In this document: piece after piece, positions 58,702 to 64,000 of the stretch
Position numbering within the stretch: the stretch's first letter is position 1
Layout of the letters: every line of letters begins with the position of its first letter
NCBI RefSeq assembly: GCF_017741935.1
Contig: NZ_JAGHMH010000003.1
Span: 62,001-126,000 of the forward strand
Length of the DNA stretch: 64,000 nt
Source: Rhizobium sp. 16-449-1b
GTDB lineage: Bacteria > Pseudomonadota > Alphaproteobacteria > Rhizobiales > Rhizobiaceae
Direction of reading: 5' to 3'
Notes under the pieces: model-generated
Told to the model about the DNA's origin: nothing
What the model saw: the letters and a program-made list of their open reading frames with translations, nothing else
Databases searched by the model: none
Translations under genes and position numbers: made by a program

Positions 58702-60624
58702 TTATTTCGTAGCGCCTTCCTGCTGCGGCTGCTGGTTGCCCGGTTGCTGGTTGCCCGGCTGCTGGTTGCTTGGCAGCGCCGAAAGGACCGGATCCGGCCA
58801 AGAGCCGCCGACGAAGAACGGCAGTACCGGAAAGGCCGCGTCACTGGCGGGATCGGTGGCAATGATCTTGCCGGAGAGGGCAAGCCCGCTCGATTTGTAG
58901 GGAATGACACCCGACAGCGTGATGGTTTCCTGCGGACCCTCGATCCGGCCGCGCTTGATCTGCGCGGCGCCGTCATCGAGGTCAGCCGCGATATCCAGGC
59001 GATCGAACGCGAAGGAGCGATGTGAGACAGCGCTTAGCGCAAAGAACTCCGCCTTCGCCGCTTCGCTGCGCACCGCCTCGGAATCAAAGCCTGGCAGCGA
59101 GCCTGATTGCGCGCGAAAATGAATATTGCCTGTTACATCGCTTGGCCCCGCCTTCCAGATCGGCAGCGCCGTGCTGACGGAAAGGTCGAGCGAACCGGTC
59201 GCGAGCGGCAGCGGACCCTTGAGGTTCAGGCGCTCGATCAGGCTGGCGAAATCCGCGCCGCGGATCGACATCTGCAGCTTCCCGCCGCCATCGAAGTCGC
59301 CACGCTTGGTCTCGATATGAGCAGTCAGCGCGCCGCCCTCGAACTGGCTGTCGCCGATATCGAAGCGCGCCTCGTTGCTGGAAACGATAATGCTGGCCCC
59401 GACATTGGCGAGCTTGAAGGGCGCGAGGTCGGCCTGCTTGGCTGATAGCCTGAGGTCGAGATCGAGCTGCTGCAAGGCTCCGCCGTCTGGCGGCCCATGA
59501 TCTTCACCGGCCACGAGGCGCACCACGAAGGCATCGAACAGGGATTTGAAGTTGATCTGGTCGAAGGCCAGCGTGCCGCCGAGCTTCGCGCGCTTGCCGG
59601 GCACGAAGCTCACATCCATGGCGCCGCTGGCGCTCGAGCCGTTCATGCCAAGGCTCACATTGTCGAAACGGAAGCCGTTTGCCGCAGAGACCACGTCGCT
59701 GTCGATGGAAAACGCCTTCAGCGTCGCGGCATCCGGCAGCGCCCGCCCGGCCCATGTCAGCAGCGCGGGAAGATCCGGAATGCCGAGAGACATGCTGCCC
59801 TGCAGGCTGAAAAGGTGCGCGATGTTGGCGACGCCATCGAACTTTGCGTTCACCAGCTTGGAGGCAAGCGCCGCCCTCAGCGGTGCGTTCTTGCCGCCGA
59901 ACGTCAGCAGCGGGCTGCGCGAGGAGAAGTCCAGCTTGATGTCGAGATCGTTCATTCGCGCGATCAGAACCGCGTTGATCGGGCTCGAAAGCCGTGGCCA
60001 GCCGATATCGGCGCTCACGCTGTCGAAGCGGTAGGTCTTGCCGCTGGCCACATCGGTCACATTCAAGGTGCCATCTTCGACGGTGATGGTGCCGATGTCG
60101 GCATCCAGCGTCGTGTCGAGTGTTTCCTCGCCGTTCTGTTCCTGCGCGCCGGCGATCGCCTGCGCCAGCTGGCCGTCATTCGTCCAGTCGATGGTGCCAT
60201 CGCGCTCGCGGGTCAGAAGCAGGTTGGGGCGCAGGATATGGAACTCGTGGAAGCTCGCCTTGCCCCTGAAGGCATCGATCAGGCTGAACTCGGCCGAGAT
60301 GCTCTCGATGGTTCCAAGCAGCTTGTTGTTGACGTCCTTCTGGCGCACCGCAATCTTGTTGATGGTGATGCGCGGGGTTGGCCAGAACTCGATCACGGGC
60401 CGGCCGGAAATCTCGGCATTATAGCCCGTCCAACGCGAGAGCCTGTCCTCGATACCGGAGCGCACGAGCCCGGTCGAGATCACATAGGGTCCGGCTACTC
60501 GAAGCGAAACAAAGACGGCAAGAAAGACCAGCAGCGAGATCGTCGCGACGCGGGCGACACCCGGCAGCCAGCGAGAGACGGGCCTGATTTTTATCCGCCG
60601 CGGCGGTGGTCGGGACGTACCCAT
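58702..60624 (-). CDS. AsmA-family protein
   Basis: 640 residues. N-terminal membrane helix (~22-48) then a long beta-rich periplasmic part: [20 protein letters not shown] with NKIAVRQK is the usual AsmA start, and [20 protein letters not shown] lies in the C-terminal AsmA_2-like part. AsmA proteins are thought to help move phospholipid across the periplasm. The C-terminus ends in three GNQQP repeats from a 15-base tandem repeat (58726-58770). Transcription unit of one gene; a 161-bp gap separates it from the divergent acetoacetyl-CoA synthetase gene. Confidence 0.87.
   Translation of the reverse strand: MGTSRPPPRRIKIRPVSRWLPGVARVATISLLVFLAVFVSLRVAGPYVISTGLVRSGIEDRLSRWTGYNAEISGRPVIEFWPTPRITINKIAVRQKDVNNKLLGTIESISAEFSLIDAFRGKASFHEFHILRPNLLLTRERDGTIDWTNDGQLAQAIAGAQEQNGEETLDTTLDADIGTITVEDGTLNVTDVASGKTYRFDSVSADIGWPRLSSPINAVLIARMNDLDIKLDFSSRSPLLTFGGKNAPLRAALASKLVNAKFDGVANIAHLFSLQGSMSLGIPDLPALLTWAGRALPDAATLKAFSIDSDVVSAANGFRFDNVSLGMNGSSASGAMDVSFVPGKRAKLGGTLAFDQINFKSLFDAFVVRLVAGEDHGPPDGGALQQLDLDLRLSAKQADLAPFKLANVGASIIVSSNEARFDIGDSQFEGGALTAHIETKRGDFDGGGKLQMSIRGADFASLIERLNLKGPLPLATGSLDLSVSTALPIWKAGPSDVTGNIHFRAQSGSLPGFDSEAVRSEAAKAEFFALSAVSHRSFAFDRLDIAADLDDGAAQIKRGRIEGPQETITLSGVIPYKSSGLALSGKIIATDPASDAAFPVLPFFVGGSWPDPVLSALPSNQQPGNQQPGNQQPQQEGATK
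58726..58770. repeat. Three tandem copies of a 15-bp unit in the AsmA gene
   Basis: Units CGGCTGCTGGTTGCC, CGGTTGCTGGTTGCC and CGGCTGCTGGTTGCT (58726, 58741, 58756), encoding Gly-Asn-Gln-Gln-Pro repeats on the minus strand. Confidence 0.9.
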
Positions 60625-60785
60625 GCGTTTCGCCAGTCTTTCGACATCTGCCCGTTAATGTACTGAAATTCCGGATATATCAAATGCCGGGCGGTTGCAA
60701 ATATATAGCCTGGCGACCCGGTCGATCGCCATCTTTATCCGTCTTCATGACGTGTTATATAGGTTGCCAACAAGAGGAGTTCTGC

Positions 60786-62738
<1,953 letters not shown>

Positions 62739-62837
62739 ATAGTTAAAATGATAGCAAAACTACAATATATGACCGGGCAGAGCTTCGTGGCGCCGGCAAC
62801 CTTTCGTTAAGAAAGCCTTGTCAAAGGTAAATGTAAC

Positions 62838-62957
62838 TTGGGGCTGCATATGAACGAGGCAGCTAGGAGCCGTTGCTCCCGCAACATGATGTTAGATCGC
62901 CTAAGCCCTTGTTGAACAGCACCCAAACTCTCAGGCAGCCCCTCGGCTGCCTTTTTT
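62838..62957 (+). ncRNA. Possible small RNA between acsA2 and cbrA
   Basis: About 120 bases after the acetoacetyl-CoA synthetase gene. Three hairpins can be drawn: GCTGC...GCAGC (62844/62859), GTTGC-TCCC-GCAAC (62872-62885) with a TCCC loop able to pair with a ribosome-binding site, and a terminator (62934-62957). This three-hairpin layout with a UCCC-type loop is common in alphaproteobacterial trans-acting sRNAs. No good promoter was found, and it could instead be the 3' untranslated region of acsA2. Confidence 0.35.
62934..62957 (+). terminator. Rho-independent terminator before cbrA
   Basis: GGCAGCC-CCTC-GGCTGCC (7-bp perfect stem) followed by TTTTTT, ending one base before the cbrA stop codon. 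It ends either acsA2 or an sRNA. Confidence 0.85.
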
Positions 62958-62958
62958 C

Positions 62959-64000
<1,042 letters not shown>

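Overview
The window is chromosomal DNA of an alphaproteobacterium of the Rhizobiaceae (Rhizobium, Agrobacterium or Sinorhizobium relatives). The evidence is the lineage-specific flagellar genes (motC, rem, flaF, flbT and four 'complex' flagellins), an aglR-aglEFGAK alpha-glucoside system followed by edd-pgl-zwf, and an aceA-potFGHI-acetoacetyl-CoA synthetase-cbrA block. As I recall it, this gene order is close to that of Sinorhizobium meliloti. Coding density is high, GC content is high, and I see no prophage, insertion sequence, CRISPR array, rRNA or tRNA.

Region 1 (1-24042) is the distal half of a flagellar and motility cluster. It runs fliP (3' end), a minus-strand TPR/O-GlcNAc-transferase-like gene, four flagellin genes each with its own leader and mostly its own terminator, a small ORF, motB, motC, fliK, a lytic transglycosylase, rem, flgE, flgK, flgL, flaF, flbT, flgD, fliQ, flhA, fliR, a FliJ-like coiled-coil protein, a rod-binding FlgJ-type protein, a FlgN-like protein and a FliL-like membrane protein. 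Together these supply export gate parts, hook and filament parts, motor parts, chaperones and the growth-phase regulator.

Region 2 (24043-28296) has a WecG/TagA-type glycosyltransferase, a Wzz/ExoP-type chain-length protein without its kinase, folD, and a 272-bp intergenic element bounded by 32-bp inverted repeats that fills the folD-aglR gap.

Region 3 (28295-40771) handles carbon. aglR and aglEFGAK (alpha-glucoside uptake and hydrolysis) diverge across two symmetric LacI-type operators. A degenerate PilZ protein and a strong bidirectional terminator follow, then zwf-pgl-edd on the minus strand (upper Entner-Doudoroff pathway), so imported glucosides are hydrolysed and fed into this route.

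Region 4 (40906-51582) has a gamma-glutamylputrescine-type synthetase/oxidase pair, a BaiN/HI0933-type flavoprotein, a 47-residue membrane peptide gene, two tandem chemoreceptor genes, a LysR regulator and small hypothetical genes.

Region 5 (51607-64000) has isocitrate lyase divergent from a RamB/ScfR-type regulator, a putrescine-type ABC transporter (potFGHI), an AsmA-family protein, acetoacetyl-CoA synthetase, a possible small RNA with a clear terminator, and the 3' part of a CbrA-like sensor kinase cut by the window end.

The best leads for something undescribed are the folD-aglR inverted-repeat element, the possible sRNA before cbrA, the shared flagellin leader element, the OGT-like gene beside the flagellins, the glycosyltransferase/Wzz pair, and a Rem protein with Glu where the phosphorylated Asp normally sits. 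All functional calls rest on recognised motifs and gene order; no database search was run.
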